A stretch of 64,000 nt of DNA from NCBI GenBank assembly GCA_964511875.1, contig CAZEHS010000005.1, positions 10,179 to 74,178 on the forward strand, in the 5' to 3' direction. The notes beneath the pieces were generated by a model that was not told the origin of the DNA, ran no database searches, and saw only the letters and a program-made list of their open reading frames with translations. The stretch comes from CAZEHS01 sp964511875 (GTDB taxonomy: Bacteria > Bacillota > Clostridia > Peptostreptococcales > Acidaminobacteraceae). How positions within the stretch are numbered: position 1 is the stretch's first letter; each line of letters starts with the position of its first letter. Position numbers and translations under genes: made by a program. Positions 9,459 through 17,948 of the stretch are shown piece by piece.

Positions 9459-9806
9459 TCATAGGCTAATATGAACGATGGTCCCGTCAGCTGCATGTAT
9501 ATCCACTAAAACCAATCCACGGTATGCAGCAATGTCTGTGAGTGCGTACCGCAGCTCCCCAAAGTCAAATCTCTCGGCAACGGTCCAAAGGATTGTCATC
9601 AATTGGAGGTTCTGTTCAATCTGCTTTTTACGCTGATCCTCACCTGCAGCGCATTGGGCTGCCTCATCCATAAGACCCTTGATGCGGCCATCGATAATTT
9701 TCAGAACAATGCTTCGCCGCAGAAACAGATTGATGAACAAACCATATGGAATTGGAAGCCAAAACCTGAACCCGCTTTTGGGATCGACGATCCTGACCTT
9801 AGGCAT
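9459..9806 (-). CDS. Unknown protein of the DUF2089 operon (115 aa)
   Basis: Third gene of a tightly packed operon; its ATG overlaps the end of the preceding gene by eight bases, so translation is probably coupled. One hydrophobic stretch near residues 15-40 (FRFWLPIPYGLFINLFL) may be a membrane-associated helix, followed by a charged, helical region and a short C-terminal beta-like segment. I do not recognise a family. By position it should work with the SHOCT-like protein and the DUF2089 regulator upstream, perhaps in an envelope response, but that is inference only. Confidence 0.7.
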   Translation of the reverse strand: MPKVRIVDPKSGFRFWLPIPYGLFINLFLRRSIVLKIIDGRIKGLMDEAAQCAAGEDQRKKQIEQNLQLMTILWTVAERFDFGELRYALTDIAAYRGLVLVDIHAADGTIVHISL

Positions 9807-10245
9807 GGCCGTTTACAATATCAACGATGACAAGGTCGCCCTTTGCGGTTTCGATATCCACTATCCTACCGTTCAAATCCTGGTCAATAGCAAGGGTGAT
9901 GGATTCCATCAATTGTTCCATATCAACGCCTTCCATATGTTCCGCCTTGATCATGGGCAGCTTTCCGGTGGCCTTCAGGATTCCTTTTACAAAATTCAGG
10001 GGCAGATTAACCTTAACCTTGTCGCCGTCCTCGGATAAAACCCTGACCTGCAGCATCTTCTGCCCTGGAATCTGAGCTGATATCATATCTTCTTCCAGCA
10101 TAGACCGTTTCTCGGACGCCTGCTGCGAGTTGTCCGGACTTGGATTGTTTTTCTGCTGCAGTGCACTGATCAGGGCCGCAGCCTGCTCGGCATTGATTTT
10201 TCCTTCTTCCAGCAATTTCGTAATTCGAAGCACTTCTTCGTTCAT
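9799..10245 (-). CDS. SHOCT-like / DUF4097-associated protein (148 aa)
   Basis: The N-terminal 35 residues form a short bihelical segment (EEVLRITKLLEEGKINAEQA) of the kind seen in SHOCT-like and YvlB N-terminal domains, then a Gln/Ser-rich linker, then a C-terminal domain with LQVRVLSEDGDKVKVNLPL and VDMEQLMESI. Proteins with this architecture commonly follow DUF2089 regulators in Bacillota. Its ATG overlaps the DUF2089 stop codon (ATGA), and it overlaps the next gene by eight bases. No signal peptide. Probably a regulatory or scaffold protein; exact role unknown. Confidence 0.75.
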   Translation of the reverse strand: MNEEVLRITKLLEEGKINAEQAAALISALQQKNNPSPDNSQQASEKRSMLEEDMISAQIPGQKMLQVRVLSEDGDKVKVNLPLNFVKGILKATGKLPMIKAEHMEGVDMEQLMESITLAIDQDLNGRIVDIETAKGDLVIVDIVNGHA

Positions 10246-10643
10246 TGTAATCCTCCTTTTTTTATATCTTCCAGTGATAAAACGGCTTCTTCTGCAGTGA
10301 TCAAGCCTTCCTCCAGCTGCAGAAGGATATCTTTCTGAAGTATGTTCGCAACCTCAGTCGGGTTGTCTCTTTTAATAGGTTTCCCATCTGACAGGGACTC
10401 GATGACTTGATCCAGCTTTGCACGCACAGTAGGGTAAGATATTCCCAATTCCTTCTCCACGTCCTTGATGTTGCCTCGGCATCTGAGGAATACCTCTGCA
10501 AACTCCATATGTTCCTTGCTCAGCTGCATCAAAGGCGGAAAACCGAAGCTGTTTTCAATCACCGTGCCGCATGAATCGCATTTAAGTTTGACTGCTTTAA
10601 GACTGCCTTCGCAGACCGGACAGCGGGTTAGTATTTTTATCAT
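10242..10643 (-). CDS. DUF2089 zinc-ribbon / HTH regulator (133 aa)
   Basis: N-terminal zinc ribbon (CPVC near residue 8 and CDSC near 24) followed by a helix-turn-helix-like region (KDVEKELGISYPTVRAKLDQVIESL), the signature of the DUF2089 family, presumed transcription regulators. A short C-terminal helix pair resembles the N-terminal segment of the next protein, hinting at interaction. The start at 10643 lies seven bases after AGGAGGT; the first ATG six bases upstream is too close to that site. First gene of a three-gene operon, behind a large palindrome (10672-10719) that overlaps a good -35 box, so autoregulation is likely. Confidence 0.85.
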   Translation of the reverse strand: MIKILTRCPVCEGSLKAVKLKCDSCGTVIENSFGFPPLMQLSKEHMEFAEVFLRCRGNIKDVEKELGISYPTVRAKLDQVIESLSDGKPIKRDNPTEVANILQKDILLQLEEGLITAEEAVLSLEDIKKGGLQ

Positions 10644-10671
10644 AATCATACCTCCTATTAATATAGTACGC

Positions 10672-10719
10672 CTTAACATTAATTATATCAATACATATAT
10701 TGATATAATTAATGTTAAG
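10672..10719. promoter_or_regulatory. 48-bp perfect palindrome and promoter of the DUF2089 operon
   Basis: Two perfect 21-base arms (outer ends CTTAACATTAATTAT and its complement) flank a six-base centre. Read on the minus strand the inner part supplies TTGATA, then 17 bases, then TACTAT (just outside the palindrome), a good sigma-A promoter, with the ribosome site only a few bases downstream of the expected start point. A dimeric or tetrameric regulator could bind here; the adjacent DUF2089 protein is the obvious candidate. The same bases could fold as an RNA hairpin if transcription began further upstream. Confidence 0.7.
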
Positions 10720-10781
10720 ATTCTCTTAAGAATACTGCCCCCCCTCGATACGATTATTTGTTATTACTCAAAAAATAAAGA

Positions 10782-10812
10782 AAGCGGGTTCATGAGAAAT
10801 CAGAACCCGCTT
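10782..10812 (-). terminator. Terminator of glycogen phosphorylase gene
   Basis: Arms AAGCGGGTTC / GAACCCGCTT with a T-rich tract on the minus strand follow the stop codon at 10827. Confidence 0.75.
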
Positions 10813-10826
10813 CCTTTTGAATAATT

Positions 10827-13265
10827 CTATTGTGCGTTATCACCGCACACACAAGTGCTTCTGTCCATAATCTCTGCATGCTGCCCGCAACATGTGCTCT
10901 CAATTTTCCAAATTTCCCGCGCATACTCTGAAATTGTCCGGTCTGCACTGAACTTCCCAGCGTTTGCAACATTCATCAGGCACATTTTAGCCCAACCGAG
11001 CCTGTCTTTATAGGCTTCATTCACCTTGCTCTGTGCTGCTCTGTAAGACTCGAAGTCTTTAAGTACGAAATATGGATCTGCTGAATTCCAACCATGTCCA
11101 TCAAGCAGTGATTTGAAAAGCTCGTAAAACATGAATGTGTCATCATCATTGAACGTGCTGTCGATGAGGCTGTCTATGGCTTTTTTTAGACCGCTGACGG
11201 TTTCATAGTGGTTACGTGCGGAATAACTGTCACTGATCGCTTCCAGTTCTTCCACTGTAGCGCCGAAAATAAAGTTGTTCTCTAATCCTGCTTCTTCAAC
11301 AATTTCAACATTCGCACCATCAAGCGTACCGAGAGTGACAGCGCCGTTAAGCATCAGTTTCATGTTGCCCGTACCTGACGCCTCTTTGCCTGCTGTTGAA
11401 ATCTGCTCTGATACATCCGCAGCAGGAACTATCTTCTCTGCATAGGACACCTTGTAATTCTGAACAAAAACAACGGCCAGTTTAGAGTTCACCTCAGGAT
11501 CAGCGTTGATTTTCCGGGCAATTTCATTGATCAGCTTGATGATGGCTTTAGCCCTGAAATAACCGGGAGCGGATTTTGCTCCGAATATGAACGTCACTGG
11601 GTGGATGTCCAAATCAGGATTCTCTTTTAGACGGTTATACAAATCCACTATGTGGATTGCGTTCATAAGCTGACGCTTGTATTCATGGAGCCGTTTGATC
11701 TGTATGTCGAAAATCGAATCAGGATTAATGACCACACCCTCGTGAGCATATATGTAGTCAGCAAGATCCTGCTTCTTCTTTCGCTTGATGTCGTTGAACT
11801 GAGTAAGGACTGCCTCATCGTCGACAAACTGCTCAAGCTGCTTCAACCGGCTTAAATCGGTAATCCATGCATTCGAACCCAGTAATGAAGTGATCATGCC
11901 GGACAGTTCAGGGTTGCAAAGTGCAAGCCACCTTCTCGGTGTGATTCCATTGGTCTTATTCTGGAATTTTTCCGGATAAATCTCATACCAGTCTCGAAGC
12001 TCTCTTGTCTTAAGGATCTCCGTATGCAAAGCAGCCACGCCGTTGACAGCTGTGCTGTAGCTGATTGCAAGCCATGCCATTCGAATTTTATTGTGGTTCA
12101 CAATCCGCAGCTCGGAGATTTTGCTCTCAGGAAGGCCCATCGTGCTGAAATCCTGGACCAACTGAGCATCGAGACCTAAAATTATCTCGAAACATCGTGG
12201 CAGAACACTGGAAAACAACTGACAGTCCCATTGTTCAAGGGCTTCGGAAAGAATGGTGTGGTTGGTATATGCGAAGCATTTGCGCGCTATTTCGATTGCC
12301 TCATCCCAACCAATACCCTCTTCATCAATAAGAATACGCATCAGTTCAGGAATGGCCACTACCGGATGGGTGTCGTTCAATTGGATGATATGATAATCAC
12401 TGAACTTGGAAAAATCAGGTCCGATATTTTGCTTGAACTTTCGAACCATGTCCTGAATCGTAGCTGACACGAAGAAATATTGCTGCTTGATTCTGAGTTT
12501 CTTACCCGCAACCTTGTCGTCGCATGGATACAGCACCCTTGAAATATCCTCTGCCCTGTTCTTTTCAGTCAAAGAATGGTCAAATTCCTGTGCATTGAAC
12601 AAATCGAGGTTGAATTCTTCAAATGGTTCAGACTGCCATAATCTCAGTCTGTTGATGTTCTTAGTACCATATCCGATCACAGGCGTATCATAAGGAACCG
12701 CTTTGACGCGCATATCGCCGAATTGGACAGTAACCGTATCATAATCCCTTCTTATAGACCAGGGATCACCATTCTTCATCCAGTTATCCGGAATTTCCTT
12801 CTGAAAACCATTCTCGAACTTCTGCTTGAACAAACCATACTTATATCTCAGACCACAGCCGACAACCGGCAGGTCCATCGTCGCACACGAATCAATAAAG
12901 CATGCAGCAAGTCTTCCCAAACCGCCATTGCCAAGTCCGGCGTCTTCTTCAAGCTCTTCAATTTTCTTATAATCAATACCCAGTTCCTCTAAATAAGCTC
13001 TGGTTTGAGTATCTATGCATAGATTAAGAAGATTATTCCCTAAAGCTCTCCCCATCAGAAATTCCGCAGACATATAAAACACCTGACGGATTTTACTCTG
13101 ATTCTCAATGGATTCTCTCCAATCCTTGGAGATCATCAGGATGATTGATTTCGAAATGGCATAATGCTTTTCCGAATCATTTGTCTGTTCAATCGATTTG
13201 CCGAATTCAATACTTGCAATGTTCTCCAGCTGCTGTTTAAAAAATTCGAATTTAATAATGCTCAA
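10827..13265 (-). CDS. glgP: Glycogen (alpha-glucan) phosphorylase
   Basis: Phosphorolytic release of glucose 1-phosphate from glycogen or maltodextrins. The pyridoxal phosphate region EASGTGNMKLMLNGAVTLGT is intact, as are GNGGLGRLAACFIDS near the N-terminus and the C-terminal RTISEYAREIW motif; length (about 812 aa) is usual for the family. Start choice: a TTG at 13265 has GAGG five bases upstream and matches the family N-terminus (KFEFFKQQLENIA); the frame can be extended to another TTG at 13337, but that one has no ribosome site. Stands alone, without other glycogen genes, so it may serve general storage use. A short broken ORF lies upstream. Confidence 0.93.
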   Translation of the reverse strand: MSIIKFEFFKQQLENIASIEFGKSIEQTNDSEKHYAISKSIILMISKDWRESIENQSKIRQVFYMSAEFLMGRALGNNLLNLCIDTQTRAYLEELGIDYKKIEELEEDAGLGNGGLGRLAACFIDSCATMDLPVVGCGLRYKYGLFKQKFENGFQKEIPDNWMKNGDPWSIRRDYDTVTVQFGDMRVKAVPYDTPVIGYGTKNINRLRLWQSEPFEEFNLDLFNAQEFDHSLTEKNRAEDISRVLYPCDDKVAGKKLRIKQQYFFVSATIQDMVRKFKQNIGPDFSKFSDYHIIQLNDTHPVVAIPELMRILIDEEGIGWDEAIEIARKCFAYTNHTILSEALEQWDCQLFSSVLPRCFEIILGLDAQLVQDFSTMGLPESKISELRIVNHNKIRMAWLAISYSTAVNGVAALHTEILKTRELRDWYEIYPEKFQNKTNGITPRRWLALCNPELSGMITSLLGSNAWITDLSRLKQLEQFVDDEAVLTQFNDIKRKKKQDLADYIYAHEGVVINPDSIFDIQIKRLHEYKRQLMNAIHIVDLYNRLKENPDLDIHPVTFIFGAKSAPGYFRAKAIIKLINEIARKINADPEVNSKLAVVFVQNYKVSYAEKIVPAADVSEQISTAGKEASGTGNMKLMLNGAVTLGTLDGANVEIVEEAGLENNFIFGATVEELEAISDSYSARNHYETVSGLKKAIDSLIDSTFNDDDTFMFYELFKSLLDGHGWNSADPYFVLKDFESYRAAQSKVNEAYKDRLGWAKMCLMNVANAGKFSADRTISEYAREIWKIESTCCGQHAEIMDRSTCVCGDNAQ

Positions 13266-13414
13266 GCACCCCTCATTCTGAAAAGTAGACGATTGAATTC
13301 CTGTTTTACGGTATTCGTAACTGAACAACCGTTTCAACTATAATATACGCATACAGCGTTCAAAGCAATTCTAATTTTCAAGCATTAGTGCAATTCAACT
13401 GAGCAGCTCTCGTC

Positions 13415-13572
13415 TACGCTTGCAATTGAGGCTTTATGACATCGCTAATAGTAAACGCAGACGTTGACCAGCCCGGAAAGTTCAATAATCTTGCTTCTGC
13501 AATCAACGCCCCGATATCCCCAAAGGATCTCGCATTGCTGACGGTTGAGTCAATTCTTTTCTATCCTTCCAT
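13415..13572 (-). pseudogene. Possible frameshifted small gene
   Basis: A perfect AAAGGAGGT ribosome site nine bases before an ATG (13572) leads into ATG GAA GGA TAG. Shifting by one base opens about 50 codons ending at 13415, with a protein-like composition (DIGALIAEARLLNFPGW, SAFTISDVIKPQL). This looks like a small gene that lost one base near its start, although programmed frameshifting or chance cannot be excluded. The remainder of 13266-13846 holds no other gene; an extended -10 box (TGCTATAAT) at 13771-13778 probably drives the gene at 13847. Confidence 0.35.
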
Positions 13573-13846
13573 TAGCTAATACCTCCTTTTGGCTTCATTC
13601 TATCGAATCGCATTTTACAGAACGTTCATTTCCCGTTTATTATTAAATTTTTTTGAAATCGATTAAACGATTCTGCAACATCGGTCGTTGGAGATATATG
13701 TATTTTCCATAGCCAATCCAAATTAAGGACATACCATAAATCCATTGAGAGGATATGTGTGCATACAAATGCTATAATAATGAGGTATTTCTTTATTCTT
13801 CGAGAATTCGATTGAAATTCAAATTCAACAACTTAAGGAAACCCCA

Positions 13847-14932
13847 ATGACTGTAAAAACCTTTGAAATACCACTTCTGCGCATTTACAATCAGCATTTG
13901 GTTTCTTACCGAGTAACAACACCGGTGGAGGTTACCGACCACTTCGGTGCCATTCAGGGACAGGATTATGCCGGGTCCAAATGGGCTCTGGCCCTCCGCA
14001 CACCGGACTGTACAGAGGCTTCGGTTACAGAAGCCGTCTGCAATCGGCAGGTAGTGCGCACCTGGCTGATGCGAGGAACGCTGGCTTTTGCATCTGCCGG
14101 AAACATGCACTGGATGCTGGAGCTTCTGGGGCCGGAGCTTCTGAAGGCTCGGACATCCCGACGAGCGGCACTTAGCCTCACGTCGGATAACCTGCACCGA
14201 TGCAGGGACGCCTTCGCTGAAGAACTTCGGGGAGGCCGGATCCTTAACCGTGATGAAATGTACGCTATCATCGATTCCTGCGGCACCACCTGCGAAGGTC
14301 AGCGAGGCTACCATATCCTTTCCCATCTTGCTCTTGAAGGCATCCTCTGTTTCGGTCCCCCCAGCGGAAGCAAAGATACCTTTGTCCTTCTGGACGAGTG
14401 GGTTCCAAAATCCGACCCCCTAACACGCCAACAGGCGCTTGCCCGGCTGGCCAAGCTTTATTTTTCAAGCCACGGCCCCGCTACCATCCATGATTTTGCC
14501 TGGTGGTCCGGGCTGAAAATGACCGATGTCCGGACCGGAGTGCAGGAAATTGAAGAAACCCTCACCTCTTTTGAATCCGGGGGGCGCGTTTATAAAATGC
14601 CGAAAGTTTCCGGCATTCCGATACATGAGGACCAAGCCCTGTTACTTCCCGGTTTTGATGAATACATTCTAGGCTACAAGGACCGCTCTGATGTTCTTTC
14701 CCCCGCCCGCAATCAGGAAATCTGTCCCGGAAACAATGGCATGTTCCTTTCCACTATCATACTTAGGGGACGGGTTGCTGGAATCTGGAAGCGGGAAATC
14801 AAACGGAATCAGGTCACAGTCACAGTGAACCCCTTCGATGCCCTTTCGCCGGAAGACTTGGTCCTTATTGAAAAGGCCGCAGTTCGGTATGGGGAGTATC
14901 TGGGTGTTCAGGCATCCATAAAATGTTGTTGA
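13847..14932 (+). CDS. AlkZ-like winged-helix DNA-binding / DNA glycosylase family protein (361 aa)
   Basis: Member of the HTH_42 family (winged-helix domains, AlkZ/YcaQ group). Characterised members excise alkylated or crosslinked bases. The family's catalytic Q-x-Q or Q-x-D pair is visible as Q37-G-Q39, at the same numbering as the QxQ pair of the crosslink glycosylase AlkZ. Further family text: QVVRTWLMRGTLAF, SSHGPATIHDFAWWSGL and LLLPGFDEYILGYKDR. Start has an AAGGA site. Followed after ten bases by the DUF4931 gene, and three kilobases upstream of an Ada-type repair gene. Glycosylase activity is inferred from family and motif only. Confidence 0.85.
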   Translation: MTVKTFEIPLLRIYNQHLVSYRVTTPVEVTDHFGAIQGQDYAGSKWALALRTPDCTEASVTEAVCNRQVVRTWLMRGTLAFASAGNMHWMLELLGPELLKARTSRRAALSLTSDNLHRCRDAFAEELRGGRILNRDEMYAIIDSCGTTCEGQRGYHILSHLALEGILCFGPPSGSKDTFVLLDEWVPKSDPLTRQQALARLAKLYFSSHGPATIHDFAWWSGLKMTDVRTGVQEIEETLTSFESGGRVYKMPKVSGIPIHEDQALLLPGFDEYILGYKDRSDVLSPARNQEICPGNNGMFLSTIILRGRVAGIWKREIKRNQVTVTVNPFDALSPEDLVLIEKAAVRYGEYLGVQASIKCC

Positions 14933-14942
14933 AGGTGGACAT

Positions 14943-15725
14943 ATGACAAATAGAACCCATCTCCGTTTTTTGCTGGATACTGCTTTAGAAAAGGCTTCTT
15001 ATACATGGGAGCGATTGCAATGTCCTTTTTGCAGCCGTGAAGAGCTCACGGGCATTATTGATGAGGATGGTCCCATTATACTGTTGGAGAACAAATTCCA
15101 GATGTTAGAGGATGCGTACCAGACTGTACTAATCGAAACAGACGTATGCACGGATGATATCTCCACGTATTCCGCATCCCATATGAATAAGATTCTGACG
15201 TTTGGGATTGACCACTGGCTGAAGATGGATCAGTGCGGGGATTTTGAATCCGCGGTGTTCTTCAAGAATCATGGACCGCTGTCCGGTGGAACAATAGCGC
15301 ATGCCCATTTTCAGATTGTTGGACTGAAGAATATCGACTACAGAAGCAACGTCACAGACGCTGTTTTTGAAGGGATTGAAATATACAAAGAAGGCAACAA
15401 TAGGATCAACATCTCAACAATGCCGAATGCGAGTGCAACAGAAATTAACATCATCACGACACCGCGAAATGATGGTTTTATGGCTGAGGCCATCCAGAAT
15501 ATCGTGAAATATCTATTGAAGCAAAGCAGCAGTTACAATCTGTTTTTCTATCAATGGAAAGGGTCTGTCATCTGCAAAGCGGTACCGAGATATGTTGCAT
15601 CTCCGTATCTCATGGGATTCTCAATTTCCCATACGTCCAATCGCTTGGAGTCTATTGCAAAGGAAATTCGGGAAACGTATTATAGCCGTGAGAAGGGGTC
15701 ACCTACATCTTTGCAGAGCATTTAA
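14943..15725 (+). CDS. DUF4931 HIT-like protein (260 aa)
   Basis: Resembles the DUF4931 family, distant relatives of galactose-1-phosphate uridylyltransferase in the HIT superfamily. A CPFC pair near residue 27 and the histidine motif HAHFQIV near 120 (HxHxQ) are visible, the latter matching the catalytic triad pattern of nucleotidyl transferases or hydrolases. The substrate is unknown. Spaced ten bases from the AlkZ-like gene, with GAAGGTGG before the ATG, so the two are probably co-transcribed and end at the terminator at 15747-15783. Confidence 0.8.
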   Translation: MTNRTHLRFLLDTALEKASYTWERLQCPFCSREELTGIIDEDGPIILLENKFQMLEDAYQTVLIETDVCTDDISTYSASHMNKILTFGIDHWLKMDQCGDFESAVFFKNHGPLSGGTIAHAHFQIVGLKNIDYRSNVTDAVFEGIEIYKEGNNRINISTMPNASATEINIITTPRNDGFMAEAIQNIVKYLLKQSSSYNLFFYQWKGSVICKAVPRYVASPYLMGFSISHTSNRLESIAKEIRETYYSREKGSPTSLQSI

Positions 15726-15746
15726 CTCATATTATTTCAATCAACA

Positions 15747-15783
15747 AAAGGACTCATGAGGCGTTGACTCATGAGTCCCTTTC
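15747..15783 (+). terminator. Rho-independent terminator
   Basis: Arms AGGACTCATGAG / CTCATGAGTCCCT around a seven-base loop, followed by a short T-rich stretch, after the DUF4931 gene and before the convergent STAS gene. Confidence 0.75.
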
Positions 15784-15831
15784 ATCTTGCTCTGAATTAA
15801 AGAACAATATTCTGGTTGAAGTTCGCTATCC

Positions 15832-16134
15832 TCAATCCAATTCAAAAAACTCATCCAATTTCATCAGCCTGAACAATTGGATAATATCGTCGCTGCTGTT
15901 TGAAATTTTAAACTGCATTCCTTCATTGAGGCACGATTTGTAGAGACTGATTACAAAACTTACTCCGAAGGAATCGATGCTCTCGGTTTCTGAAAGGTCC
16001 AGTACCAGCTCTTCAAAGCCCTTACTCCGATCGAGAAGTTCAATCACACGGTCATTGTATTGAGAAATATTGGCGCTGATCAAACCGCTGCCGACCTTCA
16101 AAATCACTCTCTCACTCTGTTCAGTTATCTCCAT
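15832..16134 (-). CDS. STAS-domain anti-sigma-factor antagonist-like protein (100 aa)
   Basis: Single STAS domain of SpoIIAA/RsbV size. The region LVLDLSETESIDSFGVSFVISLYK carries the conserved D-S-x-G segment; the serine there is the usual phosphorylation site by a partner anti-sigma kinase. No kinase or sigma factor gene is adjacent, so the partner is elsewhere. GGAGGAATACAC precedes the ATG. Probably part of a partner-switching stress or signalling pathway; alternative is a scaffold in a phosphatase module. Confidence 0.85.
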   Translation of the reverse strand: MEITEQSERVILKVGSGLISANISQYNDRVIELLDRSKGFEELVLDLSETESIDSFGVSFVISLYKSCLNEGMQFKISNSSDDIIQLFRLMKLDEFFELD

Positions 16135-16291
16135 GTGTATTCCTCCAAGAATCAGTATATTATGATTGATTACGAATCTTAATATACTCCACTTTGATCG
16201 ATTATAAAAGGGTGTTAGGGAAATACTGAGATTAAGTGTATTATATAAAAGTGCAGTTCAAACAGCATTGCGTATAGAAAGGGACAATCCC

Positions 16292-17317
16292 ATGAATCAA
16301 TTGATTAAAGCCGCTCCCGGTGTATTGCTGTGCCTAACCATTGCCATCCCCTCATGGTTTTTAGGAAAGTTCTTCCCCGTTATCGGCAGCCCCGTTTTTG
16401 GTATATTGCTAGGAATGCTGACCATCCTGCAATTTCCGAATCTCTTATCGGAAGATCGCAAATTGGCAGAGGGGACAAGATATACGTCAAAAAAACTCCT
16501 TCAGTACGCGATTATTCTTCTAGGCTTTGAAATGAACCTGTTCAATATCATTAAAGTGGGTGGACAGTCCTTATTCGTCATGCTATTCACGCTATCAGCC
16601 TCATTCTTGACGGCATTCTTCGTGGGAAAAGCGCTTAAGCTTCATAGTAAAATGACCATCCTCATCGGTGTCGGAACCTCCATTTGCGGTGGCTCGGCCA
16701 TCGTGGCCACGGCTCCAGTCATTCAAGCCGATGACGAGGATGTGGCTAATGCCATTTCAACTATTTTCCTTTTCAATATTGCCGCAGTATTTCTCTTTCC
16801 GTTGCTCGGACGGTTGCTTGAGATGAGCGATATGGGGTTTGGAATGTGGGCCGGCACTGCAATAAATGATACCTCTTCAGTTGTTGCAGCAGGTGTTGCC
16901 TGGAGTGCTGCCTCCGGAAGCAATACGGCACTGGCCTTTGCCACCATCGTAAAGCTCACCAGAACGCTTATGATCGTGCCCATCACCCTGGTACTGGCCA
17001 TATACACAGCGCGAAAAAGCAATGCAGAATCAGGCCCGAATACGTTCCGCTTTGCTAAGGTTTTCCCATGGTTTGTCATTGCCTTTGTGGGAGCTGCAAT
17101 CCTCAATACTTTTGCCGGCATACCTTTGCCTACTTCCCATCTTCTTGTGGAAATCGGCAAGTTCATCATTGTAATGGCGATGGCCGCCATAGGTCTGAAC
17201 ACGAATCTGAAAAAACTCATTTTCAACAGCTTCAACCCCATATTACTTGGACTTTGCTGCTGGTTTGCCGTTGCATCGGTTTCACTGCTGGTTCAGATAA
17301 CAATGAAAATATGGTGA
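16292..17317 (+). CDS. YeiH/UPF0324 family putative sulfate exporter (341 aa)
   Basis: Polytopic membrane protein of the YeiH family, with about ten hydrophobic segments and the family texts GVGTSICGGSAIVATAPVI and WAGTAINDTSSVVAAG. Family members are annotated as putative sulfate exporters, partly on the basis of sulfonate-degradation clusters; the true substrate here is unknown. The ATG at 16292 follows GAAAGGG; a TTG 24 bases upstream keeps the frame but would include that site. Monocistronic with a strong terminator. No sulfonate or taurine genes nearby. Confidence 0.88.
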   Translation: MNQLIKAAPGVLLCLTIAIPSWFLGKFFPVIGSPVFGILLGMLTILQFPNLLSEDRKLAEGTRYTSKKLLQYAIILLGFEMNLFNIIKVGGQSLFVMLFTLSASFLTAFFVGKALKLHSKMTILIGVGTSICGGSAIVATAPVIQADDEDVANAISTIFLFNIAAVFLFPLLGRLLEMSDMGFGMWAGTAINDTSSVVAAGVAWSAASGSNTALAFATIVKLTRTLMIVPITLVLAIYTARKSNAESGPNTFRFAKVFPWFVIAFVGAAILNTFAGIPLPTSHLLVEIGKFIIVMAMAAIGLNTNLKKLIFNSFNPILLGLCCWFAVASVSLLVQITMKIW

Positions 17318-17318
17318 A

Positions 17319-17355
17319 TAAAACGGAGGTGCCCAACTGGGCACCTCCGTTTTAT
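17319..17355. terminator. Bidirectional terminator
   Basis: Perfect 17-base arms ATAAAACGGAGGTGCCC / complement around AACT, between the convergent YeiH and CGGC genes. Confidence 0.85.
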
Positions 17356-17362
17356 TTTGAAG

Positions 17363-17782
17363 CTACTTATTTTCCGGGTAACTGTTGTATATGCCCTTAT
17401 CCCTGAATTCAGTCGATATCTTGCTGATATAAGAGCCCTCTACAACCGTTTCATAGCCGTGCTTCTTAATGATCTGCCTGATGTAATCCACATGAGGACA
17501 GCGATCATAATGATGGTTGTCAGTAACCATGCAGGAAGCCAGATGGATGGCAACTTCATCTTTTTTTATGTCTGTTTTCTTTGCCAGCTTATTGGAGAGA
17601 TGCTCCAGCTTTGCCGCTACGCCTTTACCGCAGCAGCCGCCGCAGGTGAATGACAGGTACTGTGTCCCTTCCGAATATCCCCCGAAAACATTATCCCTGT
17701 TGTAAAAGCCCTGTGTGCAGGCAAAACCGCTGCATCGTCTGTGCGCAATGTCACATTGGATAATGACCACGTATTTTTTCAT
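17363..17782 (-). CDS. CGGC-domain metal-binding protein (139 aa)
   Basis: Small soluble protein of the CGGC family, putative metal-binding proteins common in anaerobes. The CGGCCGKG signature is at about residues 48-55, preceded by C-rich N-terminal text (IQCDIAHRRCSGFACTQGF) and followed by CMVTDNHHYDRCPH, giving a rich set of Cys and His ligands. The ATG at 17782 follows TTAGGAGG; the upstream in-frame start lacks a site. Divergent from the ada-type gene. Physiological metal and role are unknown. Confidence 0.85.
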   Translation of the reverse strand: MKKYVVIIQCDIAHRRCSGFACTQGFYNRDNVFGGYSEGTQYLSFTCGGCCGKGVAAKLEHLSNKLAKKTDIKKDEVAIHLASCMVTDNHHYDRCPHVDYIRQIIKKHGYETVVEGSYISKISTEFRDKGIYNSYPENK

Positions 17783-17948
17783 CTCTAATCCTCCTAATCG
17801 CATTCGCTAAGAGAATGATATAACAAATGTGCACTCGCTAAAAGTGCCAGTTTTACGATGTTGAAGGAAATTGCTCAGCAATTATTTGACCGTTTTCCGG
17901 TTGTTCATCCCGTGAGTGTTTGGGATAATGGTCTTAAGAGGTGATTCA

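Noticed and set aside
13570..13572. TAG read-through (pyrrolysine) in the small ORF upstream of glgP
   Set aside because: The downstream open frame is out of phase with the ATG by one base, so suppression of the TAG would not join them; no pyl genes in the window.
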